Positions 24,011 through 35,594 are shown, counted from the stretch's first letter. The stretch: 64,000 nt of DNA from Toxorhynchites rutilus septentrionalis (GCF_029784135.1 NC_073746.1:229909882-229973881), one strand, 5' to 3'. Notes: generated from the letters alone by a model not told the origin. Translations and numbers: made by a program.

Positions 24011-25319
24011 GGAAGAACTGAGGCGATATTCGCTCAATCAACGGTTTGTCAAACCAATTATCATTTCCAAACTCATAAAATTTTGTTTGCAGTTGCGGAA
24101 TATATTCTTTCTTCACATTTTTTTAAACAAACTTTAAAACCTCAAGATAAGTCTAATGTAATGCGCTCTGTAACAATGCCAATTAGAATAAACATTGAAT
24201 AAGCTATAAAAATTTATTCAAAAGTAAGTTATGAATTTGAGTTTCCTTCGATATGATTGTGAAGGACATTGAGGACATTTTTTCGTAACATGTGAAGACA
24301 TTTATAAAGATCACCTGGCATCCTTGGTCTCAAGTGTCATTCCGTCCGTTCTTTGTGCAATTTTGCTGTTTCAGGTCAACCACGGAGAGTAACTATGAAG
24401 TACAAAATTAACCCAAGCTCATCAAAATATGAAAATGCTTTCGAAAAAAAAATTTTATGGAGATCTCATTGAATTCTTCGCAACCTCTGTAAGAAAACTA
24501 ACAATGCGGCTTGAGCAATGGGAACGAATATTCTTTATTTGATTAGGATATTGTAAATTCTTCTAAAAAATAATTAGAAATAGTTCAAATGACCGTCGAG
24601 GACATAGCAACTGGGATTGCGTCGATAGCCGTTAAAATATGATGACGGTTGAAAAAAAAAAGGATACGAAGATAAATATGTCATCTAAATTACTAGTTTG
24701 GGCACCGCAGAGTTAGCGCTAGCAATTCGAATACCGTTTTCATGTATAAACATCGTCTGTGATTGACAGTCACGCCCTTTACGGCTAGCGTAAAATCACT
24801 TGATCTTCCACTAGCACATAATTTAACACTTCGCACTGTCATCATCATCACCCATCAGCCGGGCAGGCAGCCGTTCCACTTGCTCAATTTTCCATCATTG
24901 CCGCTTTCCCCCCACACTTTCAAGCGGCACATAAACCGGGTCAGGCTCGAGAGCAGAAACATTTTGGGGTGGTTTTTTTGCGTCTATGTCCTGCTGTGTG
25001 TTTCCCGCTGTTGCTGTTGTTATTACCAATACCAATCGGTGGAACCGGAGGCGCCCAGCAGTGCAACATGGAGAACCTTTTAGCAGTAACCACTGTATGG
25101 TTCTGTATAGGTTCCGTTGTGCCGCTGGAAGTTGTGTATGTAGTGATGAAACGCATGCTCTTTCTCAACGCTACCGGAGAGAAGGTCCTGTGAAATAATG
25201 CCCTTCTACACACTACCACAGGGACACTCTTATCCTCGTAACGCGTTAAGCCAAAGGGGGACTCTAGCCAGAGAGTATTCGTCTGTTATTGGGTGGAAGG
25301 GCTGCTGTTCGGGTGAAAT
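24011..25319. other. Unassigned region upstream of the probable first exon
   Basis: 24011-24760 is AT-rich and featureless. From about 24830 the base composition becomes less AT-rich, with CATCATCATCACC and C-rich runs, as is common near insect promoters. No protein family is recognised. Confidence 0.4.
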
Positions 25320-26527
25320 TTCAGTTTTTTCCTTCCTCCAAACCAAACCATAATATTGTGCACAAAAGAACACAAAAGTAGTTTTTCGAAAACAAAAAAG
25401 CTCAGTGTAATCTTCGTAGTGTAGTGGAGTAGTGGAAAAGCGTTGTTTTTAGCGTTTAATATAAGTTCGGGATGCATTTGTTGATTTTGGGTTCAACAAC
25501 GAGCAAGAGCGGAGAATGAAAGCCCCACTCAGAAGAAAAGTTTTGCATGTGCAGCAGGTGGGATTACGATATGATATTTTGTGTTTACTGGAGCAGAGAT
25601 GTATACCTTAAACACTTTCACCAGCGAAAGACTTTAGATAGAGGTGCGAATGGCTCGAAGTTTTATCTGTTGGATTGTTCTGACCACAATGGCTGTTCTG
25701 CGAGTGTAGTGTAGGGATGTTGGATGCTCCCGTGAACCAGTTTGGGAAGAAGAGTGAATATCATGAACCATATATATACACTGTCTTAAGATTAATTAGA
25801 AGTATACAAACAAAATTAGCTAGTCTGTTTCTTGTGCAAAATAATTCGCATTATTGATTCTACGTGGGGTCTCTTCCCCTGGTCAAATTGTAACGAAACG
25901 AAAAATACGTGTTCATGAAATCATTTACCTTACAAAAAAAATCTGCCAAGGCGACAGAAGATTGTACAGCGAAACGAAGCGAATCATCTAACCTCATAGT
26001 TTTCACGAAAACAATAAAAAAAAAACGAAACAACAATCATCTGCAATCATATTCCAGCGTGTGAATATTGCATCCGGCATAGTTCTAACTTAATAAGATT
26101 ACATTTTCAAACGAAATTCACTTCGAGAGGAAAAATGGCCTGCAGTGAGAAAAGAAAGCGAAAAGTGATACTGTCGTGACACATCCATAACTTTGGGGTT
26201 TGTGATATACTACATTGTGTATTCGAAGCCACAGGAACAGAGCGGTCTTTACCCGCTGAGAAAGCAGAAGAGAGAGGTAAACCAGGAAGACCAAGAGAGT
26301 TCGCGAAACGCACATCCCTACAAACCGCCGAGAGATAACTGACCCCAAAGTACAGAGAGAGTAACATTATTTTCAAACCATTGATAAGAAAAAAAGTAAA
26401 CATAATTAGAGTGCTCAGTGTCCATCTATACCCAAAAAATACCTTCTAATATTTTTGTGGAGGGTAGTGGATCATTCCGAGAGTATCCTTAGGAGTAAGG
26501 TGAGGATCACCGTGGGGGAAACGAGGA
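25320..26527 (+). other. Probable promoter-proximal / 5' UTR region of an unknown gene
   Basis: A TTCAGTTTTTT initiator-like match lies at 25320. The stretch holds no transposon signature and leads into a good start codon at 26528, preceded by an in-frame TGA at 26501-26503. The 5' UTR could contain introns; the transcription start cannot be fixed. Confidence 0.3.
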
Positions 26528-26647
26528 ATGGCGGAGGCACCAGGAAGTCCACGCTCCGGGGACGAATCCTCTGAGAGTGATAATGAGACAGAACCAGCAA
26601 AAACTTTCCACCGGAAATTGTCAACGAGGAAGGACATCAAGTCTGCG
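26528..26647 (+). CDS. Probable first coding exon of an unrecognised host gene
   Basis: ATG at 26528 opens 40 codons that run straight into a consensus donor, GTAGGT at 26648. The context GAGGAATGG fits the insect start consensus, and an in-frame TGA at 26501-26503 limits the start. The peptide begins MAEAPGSPRSGDESSESDNE and ends FHRKLSTRKDIKSA: an acidic, serine-rich head followed by a basic, phosphorylation-prone segment. Codon use is less AT-biased than the surroundings. The family is not recognised. The next exon must lie downstream beyond an intron; none could be identified in this window. A chance open stretch is the main alternative. Confidence 0.5.
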
Positions 26648-27370
26648 GTAGGTGTCGGACTGTTTATTTAACTTCTTTTTCTGGGAGTAGAATTCAAGGG
26701 AAATGTGAATGTTCTGATTCGACTGCTGATTACCATCAAAAGTTCATTCCGTATCATACTTTGTTATAGATGTTCGTAGCTTTTGTTCCGACAATTACTT
26801 TCATTTATGTTTCGTTCTATAATTCCGTCCGAATCAGGCGCCATTGAATCGTATGCCTGCTATTATTTTCAAAAAGTCCAGAAATTTTGGCATGATTCTT
26901 AGAAGGTTAAATGTTATCTTTCTTGTTTATTTTTCGCTGTTCTATATCCCCCACGAGAAGTGTCCATTGCCGGACTCCTCATGGACCTTACATATTAGAC
27001 TCAACAACACATGAGGCAATAGCTCAAGTTCCCCTTCGAAGGAAGATGTTATTATATATTGTTTGCCCCGGAGAATCTGCGCAGCTTGTGTAACGATCGG
27101 TTTGGGAGAATCACCCTGTAACAGGGTTACCATATCTACAAAATAATCTGTATTTCTACAGAATTTTCCGACTTTTTGGGACAAAGAATCTGTAGATACA
27201 GATTACAGATTTTTTTGAAGAACGTTACAACAATAGTTACGGCTTGATGTTAATAACATTTTTTCCCATCTCACCCATTTTATTCATATAGTCTTCGAGT
27301 CTGTTTAAATAAAAATCATCTTTTTTCGACATTCATGTGTAGCATGAAGTCCTACATTCTTATGCAAATG
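26648..27370 (+). other. Presumed intron sequence of the unknown gene
   Basis: Follows the donor at 26648. At 27128-27215 it holds short repeated phrases (AATCTGTATTTCTACAGA, GTAGATACAGATTACAGATT) resembling the ACAGATT-rich repeat at 30000-30090 and 30450-30560. Nothing coding is supported. Confidence 0.35.
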
Positions 27371-27487
27371 TTTTTTTTTATCTGTATTATAGTGACTTTC
27401 AACTCATTTGGCTGGTTCGTCACTTTTACTTCCATTTTTGGAAGAATGTCGGGAGTGAGAATTGAACTCGTGACCTTTAGCGTGAGA
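27371..27487 (-). mobile_element. Truncated short SINE (second family)
   Basis: The reverse complement of the SINE at 23536-23687: poly(T) at 27371, then body, then GAGAATTGAACTCGTGACCT (B box, reversed). The tRNA-like 5' end with the A box is missing, so it is 5'-truncated. Confidence 0.85.
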
Positions 27488-27964
27488 GTTATGCAAATGT
27501 CTGCATTATTGGTTAGTGTTATCTATATAGGGGAAAGTGGCTTCGTGTCTTCTTATTTGATAGAGATTACACTAACGAGCTTGGGACCTAAATTATGGCC
27601 CCTAATTGGAAGTCGCAACCAGACGTCGACACTAATCCACTGTCATTGCGAATAGCACAGAGAACGTAAAAAATAAAAGCACGCTCATACTCATGCGGAA
27701 TTTCATTTCCTTTCAGCGCTTTTTAAATATTTAAAAAATATCTGAAAAAAGGATCGAGACGTTTTGACGCAGGATTACGTTTTCGAGAATATGCGTTTTC
27801 AATATAAAAAAATGTCAAATTTTGCTCAGCTCAGACATTTAATGATGATTTCTTTATTCATGATATTCTTGCACCAATCAATTTGTACACTCCCAAACAA
27901 TCTATTGCAACGCAATTAAAAAAATTCGTATAACTAATATGTTAGAATAGCGTTGAAAAAAAAT

Positions 27965-28015
27965 TAGTAGGTTATATCTATGATATAACCGCACGGTTCA
28001 CGTGGAACTACCTTA
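27965..28015 (-). mobile_element. Isolated terminus of the composite repeat
   Basis: GGTTATATCTATGATATAAC and the following ACGTGGAACTACC match in reverse the right terminus of the composite repeats (ending at 10825 and 24010). Only the end is recognisable, so this is a remnant or a short related MITE. Confidence 0.55.
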
Positions 28016-28454
28016 GCTGAGCAATCATTCGTTTGTATTGATTAAATTCTTGATTGAATGAAACAGTTTCCAAATTCAATTGAGTTCAATATATTTGCTC
28101 TGTGAGTGAAAAAAATGAACAAATGCCGTGTAAAGTCAATTCATTTATTGTGATTGATTGTTCTTCGTTACAAGTAAATTTAATGACGGACCTTTTACGT
28201 TTGGTATGATGACTAGAACAAAATATATGTACGGAAGAATTATCAAACGTTTGATGAACCAGCCTAAGGCTGAAAATCTTTCCAATAAAGACACAAAAAA
28301 AATTATCAAACGATTATTTTATTTTACATTTCCCTCTGAAGTTTACATCCCAAAAGTGTACATACTTCTCGAATCTCGAATTTGCTTGAAACTGGGAAGT
28401 TCATTCGCTTCTAGTGGCTGCACGATTTTCCCAGGTTCCTAAGTTTAGAAGATC
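28016..28454. other. Unassigned AT-rich region
   Basis: No repeat boundary or coding signal is recognised between the composite-repeat terminus and the minisatellite. Confidence 0.4.
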
Positions 28455-28990
28455 ATGTTAGGGCAGACATATTCCACTCTGCACAAAGGCAAGCGAGGAC
28501 AAAAGTACTCGCAGTTTGCATTTATTTGCAGAGCCGATTTCCCCAGAAACCTCGGTTTTGAAGTCTGTGTTAGGGAAACACATTTCAATCGGAACAAAAA
28601 TACCCCCGATTTGTATGAATTCGCAATGCCGATTTCCCCACGCTTCATGGATTTGAAGTCTGTGTTAGGGAAACACATTCCAGTCGGAACAAAAATATCG
28701 ATTTCTCCAGGCACCTTGGTTTAGAAATCTCTATTAGGGAACACATTTCGGTGGGAACAAAAGCTCCCCCTACTTTCGTGTGTTCTTTTTCTTCTTTTTG
28801 GCTTTAAGAGGGTTTAAACTTTTCAGTTCACTCGCCTCTAGGCTCTTTCGTGTGCTTGCAATGCCGATTTCGCTGCTTGGTTTTAAAGTCTGTGTTAGGG
28901 AACATTTTTCGATGAGAACAAAAGTCCCCCTACTTTCATGTATTTGCAATGCCGATTTCCCCAAGGCTGCTTGGTTTTGATGGCTGTGTT
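28455..28990 (+). repeat. Minisatellite of ~85-95-bp monomers, interrupted
   Basis: Monomers share GCCGATTTCCCC, GGTTTTGAAGTCTGTGTTAG and GGAAACACATT with GGAACAAAA. Copies are seen near 28470, 28530, 28625, 28700, 28860 and 28950, with variable divergence. At 28785-28860 the array is interrupted by a TTCTTCTTTTTGGCTTTAAG segment containing TTCGCC-TCTAG, a piece of another dispersed repeat. Reading frames within the array are artefacts. Confidence 0.8.
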
Positions 28991-29430
28991 AGGGAAACCG
29001 TAAATCGGGCCAATCAAAACGATGCAGTTAGGGCGTTTAGATAACGCCTAATATTTTACAGTTATTCAATTGTTTATCTAATGAAAAACAACATTTTGTT
29101 AGTTGCGATAGATGCGTAGAAATATTCCCTATCAAGTGATGCAAACATCTCTCCTATCCAGTACGAGATGTTCGAGCTATAAGCATTCGAAATCTTTCAT
29201 TTTTTCCTGCATGTTCTGTGTTTAGGTTTTCATTTTACCCTCCATATATTCCGGTTAGACGTAGTCCCACGTCAATAGAGCTACTAATTTTCCATATATT
29301 TGTGTAGATCGCAAGGCGTTTCCCTAAAACTCACCAGAGAATCAATCTAGTCCGAATTAGAAAAACACAATGTGGTCCAGACATTTATAGTATTTTTTCG
29401 CACAACTCAAAGCGAAAAGAAGGGACTAAC

Positions 29431-29476
29431 TCAATTCAGGAAATATTGAATTAAGCTTCAATATTTCCTGAATTGA
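29431..29476. repeat. Perfect 20-bp inverted repeat with 6-nt loop
   Basis: TCAATTCAGGAAATATTGAA at 29431-29450 is followed by loop TTAAGC and its exact reverse complement at 29457-29476. The same hairpin occurs in the second unit at 30881-30926. It is AT-rich and has no T-run, so it is not a conventional terminator. It may be the junction of two head-to-head element ends. Confidence 0.9.
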
Positions 29477-30124
29477 AAACGCTGAATTCGCCCGAAACAA
29501 AATGGCTCTCACTGAAATAAATCGTTAAACATAACCTAGGGAGATTCCACTTCGGCCGAAACCAAAAAATGAAAGAAAGTTTGAACTGTTCAAATGATTT
29601 GATGACCAAATCTATTTTTCTGTTTTTTGAACTACGTTTTTTTGATTGTTGAATTGAACAAAACACACTGAAACTACCGAATTAACTCAAATTAATTCGG
29701 AGACCAGAACACTTTATCTTACTCTTTTTAACAATATATGCCAAGAATAATAAATATATCAATGAAAAATTATATCGAAACCGGCCCATATCCTAAGTAT
29801 TAGCTTCATAGTACTTTATGTTCCCTTTTCAAGCGTTGATAGTCCTTTAGTTTTGTTTCCTTATTATGTTATTTTTTAGTACATAACAACCGTTACATTA
29901 CTGTGTGGCTTTACGTAAATACCATCACCATCGTATAATCAATAATATCTGTGCCAATCAATGATACTAAAGCAAAAGTTATGCTTCAAAATTGGACTTA
30001 TAAATTTAATACAGATTTCAATACAGATTTTTTGTGAAAAAAACTTAGATCAAAAGATTTTTTCAGACCAAAAACACAGATTTTATTATGGCAACCCTGC
30101 CCTGTAATCTGTTAGTATTTTCCT

Positions 30125-30205
30125 TACCATAATATCAGAGATACTATGTTCCTTTGCCATTTTCCTTATGTAACGCACTGGATTCGCCAGAATCTTTGTT
30201 TTTAT
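30125..30205 (-). pseudogene. Scrap of Tc1-like transposase (also at 31575-31655)
   Basis: On the minus strand the sequence matches the NPVRLMRKMAKEYGISDI region of the transposase at 10825-11565 with changes (for example the GATTCGCCAGAATCTTTG part). Only about 25 residues are recognisable. It is present in both tandem units. Confidence 0.65.
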
Positions 30206-32212
30206 TCAATCGTCGCTGCGTTATCCATATCTAAGTGACGGATATAAGGAGGGGAACGATTAAAATTTGATCAACTTTAATTTGACGTATTACTTATATT
30301 TTAAACAAAACCTGAAAACCCCCAATTTCGTTTTTATGGTCTGTCAATATCAAAAAATTAGTCAAAAGGTTCCCATGCCAACGAGAAGCCGCCCCACATG
30401 AAGCAACGAAAAAATTGAAGCCACAAGCAGTGTTTCTACACGTACAGATTTATCTGGAAAGGTACAGATTTTTTCGTTATTCTTGGTACAAATTCTGTTC
30501 GGTACAGAGTACACATTTTCGTCAAAAAGTACAGATTGGTACAGATTTTTTCCACGTGTGAAATTTCTTACATTTGAACAAAGCAAGATTAAGGTACATG
30601 TCGGCTTTTACGTCGCAGTATAAGCATTCTTATTTCCTCATACTATTGTTCTGTCCGTTTGTGTGCTTTCCAGAACAGAGCTGTCAATAACGGGCAACTT
30701 ATGCAGCCGCTAGAATAGAAACAACGAAGGGTAAGAAACTTGCATACTAAGTGAGATGTCGCAAGGCGTTTCCCTAAAACTCACCAGAGAATCAATCTAG
30801 TCCGAATTAGAAAAACACAATGTGGTCCAGACATTTATAGTATTTTTTCGCACAACTCAAAGCGAAAAGAAGGGACTAACTCAATTCAGGAAATATTGAA
30901 TTAAGCTTCAATATTTCCTGAATTGAAAACGCTGAATTCGCCCGAAACAAAATGGCTCTCACTGAAATAAATCGTTAAACATAACCTAGGGAGATTCCAC
31001 TTCGGCCGAAACCAAAAAATGAAAGAAAGTTTGAACTGTTCAAATGATTTGATGACCAAATCTATTTTTCTGTTTTTTGAACTACGTTTTTTTGATTGTT
31101 GAATTGAACAAAACACACTGAAACTACCGAATTAACTCAAATTAATTCGGAGACCAGAACACTTTATCTTACTCTTTTTAACAATATATGCCAAGAATAA
31201 TAAATATATCAATGAAAAATTATATCGAAACCGGCCCATATCCTAAGTATTAGCTTCATAGTACTTTATGTTCCCTTTTCAAGCGTTGATAGTCCTTTAG
31301 TTTTGTTTCCTTATTATGTTATTTTTTAGTACATAACAACCGTTACATTACTGTGTGGCTTTACGTAAATACCATCACCATCGTATAATCAATAATATCT
31401 GTGCCAATCAATGATACTAAAGCAAAAGTTATGCTTCAAAATTGGACTTATAAATTTAATACAGATTTCAATACAGATTTTTTGTGAAAAAAACTTAGAT
31501 CAAAAGATTTTTTCAGACCAAAAACACAGATTTTATTATGGCAACCCTGCCCTGTAATCTGTTAGTATTTTCCTTACCATAATATCAGAGATACTATGTT
31601 CCTTTGCCATTTTCCTTATGTAACGCACTGGATTCGCCAGAATCTTTGTTTTTATTCAATCGTCGCTGCGTTATCCATATCTAAGTGACGGATATAAGGA
31701 GGGGAACGATTAAAATTTGATCAACTTTAATTTGACGTATTACTTATATTTTAAACAAAACCTGAAAACCCCCAATTTCGTTTTTATGGTCTGTCAATAT
31801 CAAAAAATTAGTCAAAAGGTTCCCATGCCAACGAGAAGCCGCCCCACATGAAGCAACGAAAAAATTGAAGCCACAAGCAGTGTTTCTACACGTACAGATT
31901 TATCTGGAAAGGTACAGATTTTTTCGTTATTCTTGGTACAAATTCTGTTCGGTACAGAGTACACATTTTCGTCAAAAAGTACAGATTGGTACAGATTTTT
32001 TCCACGTGTGAAATTTCTTACATTTGAACAAAGCAAGATTAAGGTACATGTCGGCTTTTACGTCGCAGTATAAGCATTCTTATTTCCTCATACTATTGTT
32101 CTGTCCGTTTGTGTGCTTTCCAGAACAGAGCTGTCAATAACGGGCAACTTATGCAGCCGCTAGAATAGAAACAACGAAGGGTAAGAAACTTGCATACTAA
32201 GTGAGATGTCGC

Positions 32213-33079
32213 TAGCGTATAAGTTTTGCATCTCCTCTGGGGAATATTCTCAGAATCTTTCTGTGCTCGAAACTACAAAGGTCGCTTATTCTGCTCGTTT
32301 TGTGTTTTATGTGCTGTGAACGCTAGCGAATATTCCACTTCAAGTACATCTGGCATTGCAATTAATACCAACCATCCGAGCCATGGCAAAGCAGGAGGAA
32401 CAGGAGAAGAGTGCAAGCTAGCTTTGTTGACGGTTTTGCCCGAGAATGGAGAAACGATTTTTCATAAACGGTCATTCTCGCGATGTTTCATTTTTATCAC
32501 TGCAACTGTGTGCATCTGTTAGACGCATGTTTGATGCTTATTAAATGGCGATGCACGGAATATGCGTCTCGTTAAATACTCAGTGCAATGCGTGCATTGA
32601 TATAAAGACACAAAATGCGACAAATGGCCAATTATTGTATTGTTCTCGCAAAGGCAAGAAAGAATCGTTTCTTCTCGTAATGATTCTACAAAAAACCACG
32701 CAAACCATTAAACCCTTTCAGGGTCTCCGGAACTTTTTACTAAAGAGTTATTTATGAAATTTCGACGTATTATCAAATAATATCCGAAATGATAAACCAA
32801 CAAATTTAAAAAAAAAGATTGCGTAGTCCTACGTTTTAAGCGGTCGTGTCTTGGATACAACCCCTCGTTTTTTTTTACAATCAATAGTCATGAAAACAAA
32901 ATCAAATTTTTTGCAAGTGTAATCTTTTTTCAAAGAAGATTAGTTTATTGCCGTTAACACAAGGTTTACGCGTCATTTTGAATCATTTCGAAGTTTATAA
33001 GGAAAATTACAAAAATCGGCCGCATTTATAATCCATCTCCACATATTCCACTTATATGGATTGCTCGAGGTAAATATAG
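32213..33079. other. Unassigned region after the tandem duplication
   Basis: A GTATAAG motif at 32216 and an open stretch at 32226-32522 were examined, but no family is supported. A GCGTAGTCCTACG motif at 32821 resembles the terminal motif of the composite repeat. Otherwise it is AT-rich DNA. Confidence 0.4.
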
Positions 33080-33329
33080 GGGCCTGATTCTCGAATACAC
33101 TTCACGGTGGAAACGAAATAAACGGCACACCATTGAACTACGTTTTATGAGTTAGTGAAGTGTCGAAGATAATAATGAATTTTATCTGAAGATAATTTGA
33201 TATTATAATGAGTTTAGTGGGAAGCTAATCTCGTATCCAGATGTCTACACCGTACGGTTGTCATCGCGGATACGTTTCATTCCGTTTCCACCGTGAAGTG
33301 TATTCGAAGTGTATTCGATAATCAGGCCC
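33080..33329. mobile_element. 250-bp MITE, copy A
   Basis: The ends are inverted repeats: GGGCCTGATTCTCGAATACA on the left and its near-exact inverse on the right, extending through CTTCACGGTGGAAACG. The interior contains GAAGTGTCGAAGATAA and TGATATTATAATGA. A second copy is at 46444-46826. No clear TSD was found. Confidence 0.9.
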
Positions 33330-33414
33330 TATATTGATGTCTATTTTATTTTTCTTCCTTCAAATTGACGCGTGTTCGTAGAGATAGTTATATAGAAATG
33401 CCCGTAAACCTAGT

Positions 33415-33655
33415 GTTAATCTGATATGTCGATTATCGAAATCGGTCCGGTACTTCAAAAGTTATGAAAAAAGTCATTTTTGGAAAAAGGGGAAAAAGTT
33501 GATTTTTCGGACCATCTTAAAATGAAAATGAAAACTTAATGAAAAATAGAAAAATACTGGTCTAATGTTTTGGGGTAAAGAACAAAATTACCGCTTTTCA
33601 CAGAAATCTGAGAACCGCTATATCGGTTTGGCATGGAATGACTGTACATGTATAT
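33415..33655 (+). repeat. Dispersed ~240-bp repeat, copy 1
   Basis: Shares AATCTGATATGTCGATTA, ACTTCAAAAGTTATGAA and GGAAAAAGTTGATTTTTCGG, CACAGAAATCTGAGAACC and GGTTTGGCATGGAATGACTG with copies at 37198-37440 and, more diverged, 41400-41635. No terminal inverted repeats or coding capacity were seen. Confidence 0.8.
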
Positions 33656-33724
33656 AAAGCCAGAAAATACAGGAAATACAGAATCTAATTTCCAGAAAGC
33701 GAAATAATTTCGTAAATCATGTAG

Positions 33725-34140
33725 AGCTAGTAGGGGAAGTGCAGGTAAAACGGACATGTTAAGAAGAACTTCAATTATATCATTGGAAACTCATGTTTCC
33801 CAAAACATGAATGCAATTTCTCACGATTCAATGTACTGGTTTTCGAAATAATCGGCCGAATGTTTTACAAAATAGTGTTTTTCAATGTTTTTTACTGAAA
33901 TTAAAACAGACCAAAAAGTAGAACTTTTTTTTCGATGCGGGTAATACGGACATATAGTGGTGGGAATATGAACAAGCTTGTAAAATACGAAACGTAGAAG
34001 TTTATCGCTCGTGAGAGGAATAATTTTATTCAATAAATGTCTGAAGTCATCACGAATGTCCGTTAAATGAATAAAAAATCGAACTAATCCACCTAGAAGA
34101 GATATTGTGCTTTTCAGCAGAACAAATGGGCAGACCTTCA
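33725..34140 (-). repeat. Inverted copy of the repeat at 21215-21620
   Basis: GTAGGGGAAGTGCAGGTAAA leads into ACGGACATGTTAAGAAGAAC; TTTCGATGCGGGTAATACGG and TTATCGCTCGTGAGAG are reversed matches to the earlier copy. Function is unknown. Confidence 0.7.
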
Positions 34141-34468
34141 ATTATTTGGCTTTTGGTTTCAGTTTCCTTTCAGACAGCGATTTGATTTCCGTTTATAGAC
34201 GCAGGGCATTCTGTAGGAATGGAATTAACTGACTTTTCATAGGCCATCTCATTCCCACTGGTAACTGTCCCCACCAGTACAATTATTTCAATAATTTAAA
34301 TTTCCCACTCTAAAATTAATTTACTTTTCCGCACATACCTAATAACGCTTCTCTGTAAACTTACAAACCGAACTATGATCATCAGCGAATTGGATTTTGG
34401 TATTAAACCACTCACTCAAAATGCTTAATATCGAAGCCTCAAAAATTACATCAACACGCGGAATCATA

Positions 34469-35594
34469 TTAGGCTGTTAAAAAAGTCCTGCGATATTTTT
34501 TTTGAATTTTCATTTGTTCATAAAATTAGTTATAATCATCTGTTTTAAGTCAAATATGCGCCGTTTTGTTCGATGACTTGTTCCCAACGAGATGCCAACT
34601 TCATAATACCCCTGTTATAGAAGCTCGCTTCCTTATTGGCAAAAAACTCGGATAGCCAATTTTCACAGGCCTCTTTTGTGGCTAACTTCTGACTACCTAG
34701 CTCGTTCGCCATGGACAAAAACAGGTGGTAGTCACTTGGTGCAAGGTCCGGATTATACGGCGGATGCAAAAGAACCTCCCATCCGAGCTCCCGGAGCTTC
34801 TGGCGCGTCACCAAAGAAGTGTGTGGCCTGGCGTTGTCCTGATGGAAGACAATGCGGCCTCTGTTTATCAAAGATGGCCTCTTCTTCATGAGTGCTACCT
34901 TCAAGCGGTCCAGTTGTTGGCAGTACAGGTCCGAATTGAGCGTTTGGCCATAGGGAAGCAGCTCATAATAGATTATTCCTTGACAATCCCACCAAACACA
35001 CAGCAGAACTTTCCTGGCCGTTAATGAGGGCTTGGCCACCGTCTGAGCCGCTTCAGCGGGCTTCGACCACGACCGTTTGCGCTTCACGTTGTCGTAAGTG
35101 ACCCACTTTTCCTCGCCAGTCACCATCCGCTTCAGAAACGGGTCGATTTTGTTGCGATTCAGCAGCGATTCACTTGCGTCGATACGGTCAAAGATGTTTT
35201 TTTGCGTCAACGTGTGTGGCACCCATACATCGAGCTTCTTTGTGAATCCAAGCTTCTTCAAATGGTTAATAACGGTTTGATGACTTATCCCCAGCTCTTG
35301 GCCGATGCTACGGCTGCTACTATGCCGATCTTTCTCGGCTAATTCAGCGATTTTGTCGCAATTTTCGACGACAGGCCTTCCGGAGCGTGGCGCATCTTCG
35401 ACGACCTCTACACCAGAACGAAAACGTTGAAACCATCGTTGTGCGGTGGAAATGGAAACTGTATCGGGTCCAAAAAATACCAAAAATACCTTTCCAACAA
35501 GCTATAGTATGACTCGATACAACGAATACAACTAGAACTACGCGCTTACAACGACACCTCGCGGAAATACCGCAGGACTTTTTTGACAGCCTAA
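34469..35594 (-). mobile_element. Mariner element (DD34D), 1126 bp, with TIRs and TA target site
   Basis: Both ends carry TTAGGCTGT followed by AAAAAAGTCCTGCG, in inverted orientation with one or two differences, and TA lies outside each end (34467-34468 and 35595-35596). The right end of the plus strand continues TCGCGAGGTGTCG-like sequence in reverse. A full mariner of this type is about 1.25-1.3 kb; the deficit is explained by a deletion in the N-terminal coding region. Inside is one long transposase reading frame. Confidence 0.9.
34545..35483 (-). pseudogene. Mariner transposase, N-terminally deleted, first catalytic Asp replaced
   Basis: A 312-residue reading without stops. It begins in the paired-like DNA-binding region (DTVSISTAQRWFQRFRSG), continues with DAPRSGRPV, a second helix-turn-helix (SIGQELGISHQTVINHLKKL), the WVPHTLTQKN linker, VTGEEKWVTYDN, HQDNARPHTSLV and PPYNPDLAPSDYHLFLSM. 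The second and third acidic residues of the DD34D triad are present, but the first, normally Asp in TGDEKW, is Glu here. About 30-50 residues of the first helix-turn-helix are missing, so the visible ATG is not the ancestral start. Both changes predict a catalytically dead protein despite the open frame. The linker resembles the cecropia/mellifera-type mariners; the subfamily is not certain. Confidence 0.9.

Larger units (their letters stand above)
29309..32208 (+). repeat. Perfect 1450-bp tandem duplication (two units)
   Basis: 29309-30758 and 30759-32208 are identical wherever compared line by line, at an offset of exactly 1450 bp. The tetranucleotide TCGC is found at the start, at the junction and just after the end (32209-32212), so it is the junction microhomology. 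The unit contains a Tc1-like transposase scrap, a perfect 20-bp hairpin and ACAGATT-rich repeat DNA, with no gene. The identity implies either a very recent duplication or an assembly artefact. Confidence 0.95.

Noticed and set aside
24941..25219. 92-codon minus-strand frame with Asn-Ser run
   Set aside because: Arises from a GTTGTTATTA-rich stretch; no conserved domain, and the plus-strand context suggests a promoter region.
32213..32522. Possible histone H2A-like start (GGCAAAGCAGGAGGAA near 32382)
   Set aside because: The resemblance is limited to a short purine-rich stretch and does not continue into the SRSNRAGL region; it is too weak to call.
33535..33757. 73-codon minus-strand frame also seen in part at 37325-37510
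   Set aside because: It is shared only because both lie in copies of the same dispersed repeat; stops and shifts differ between copies.
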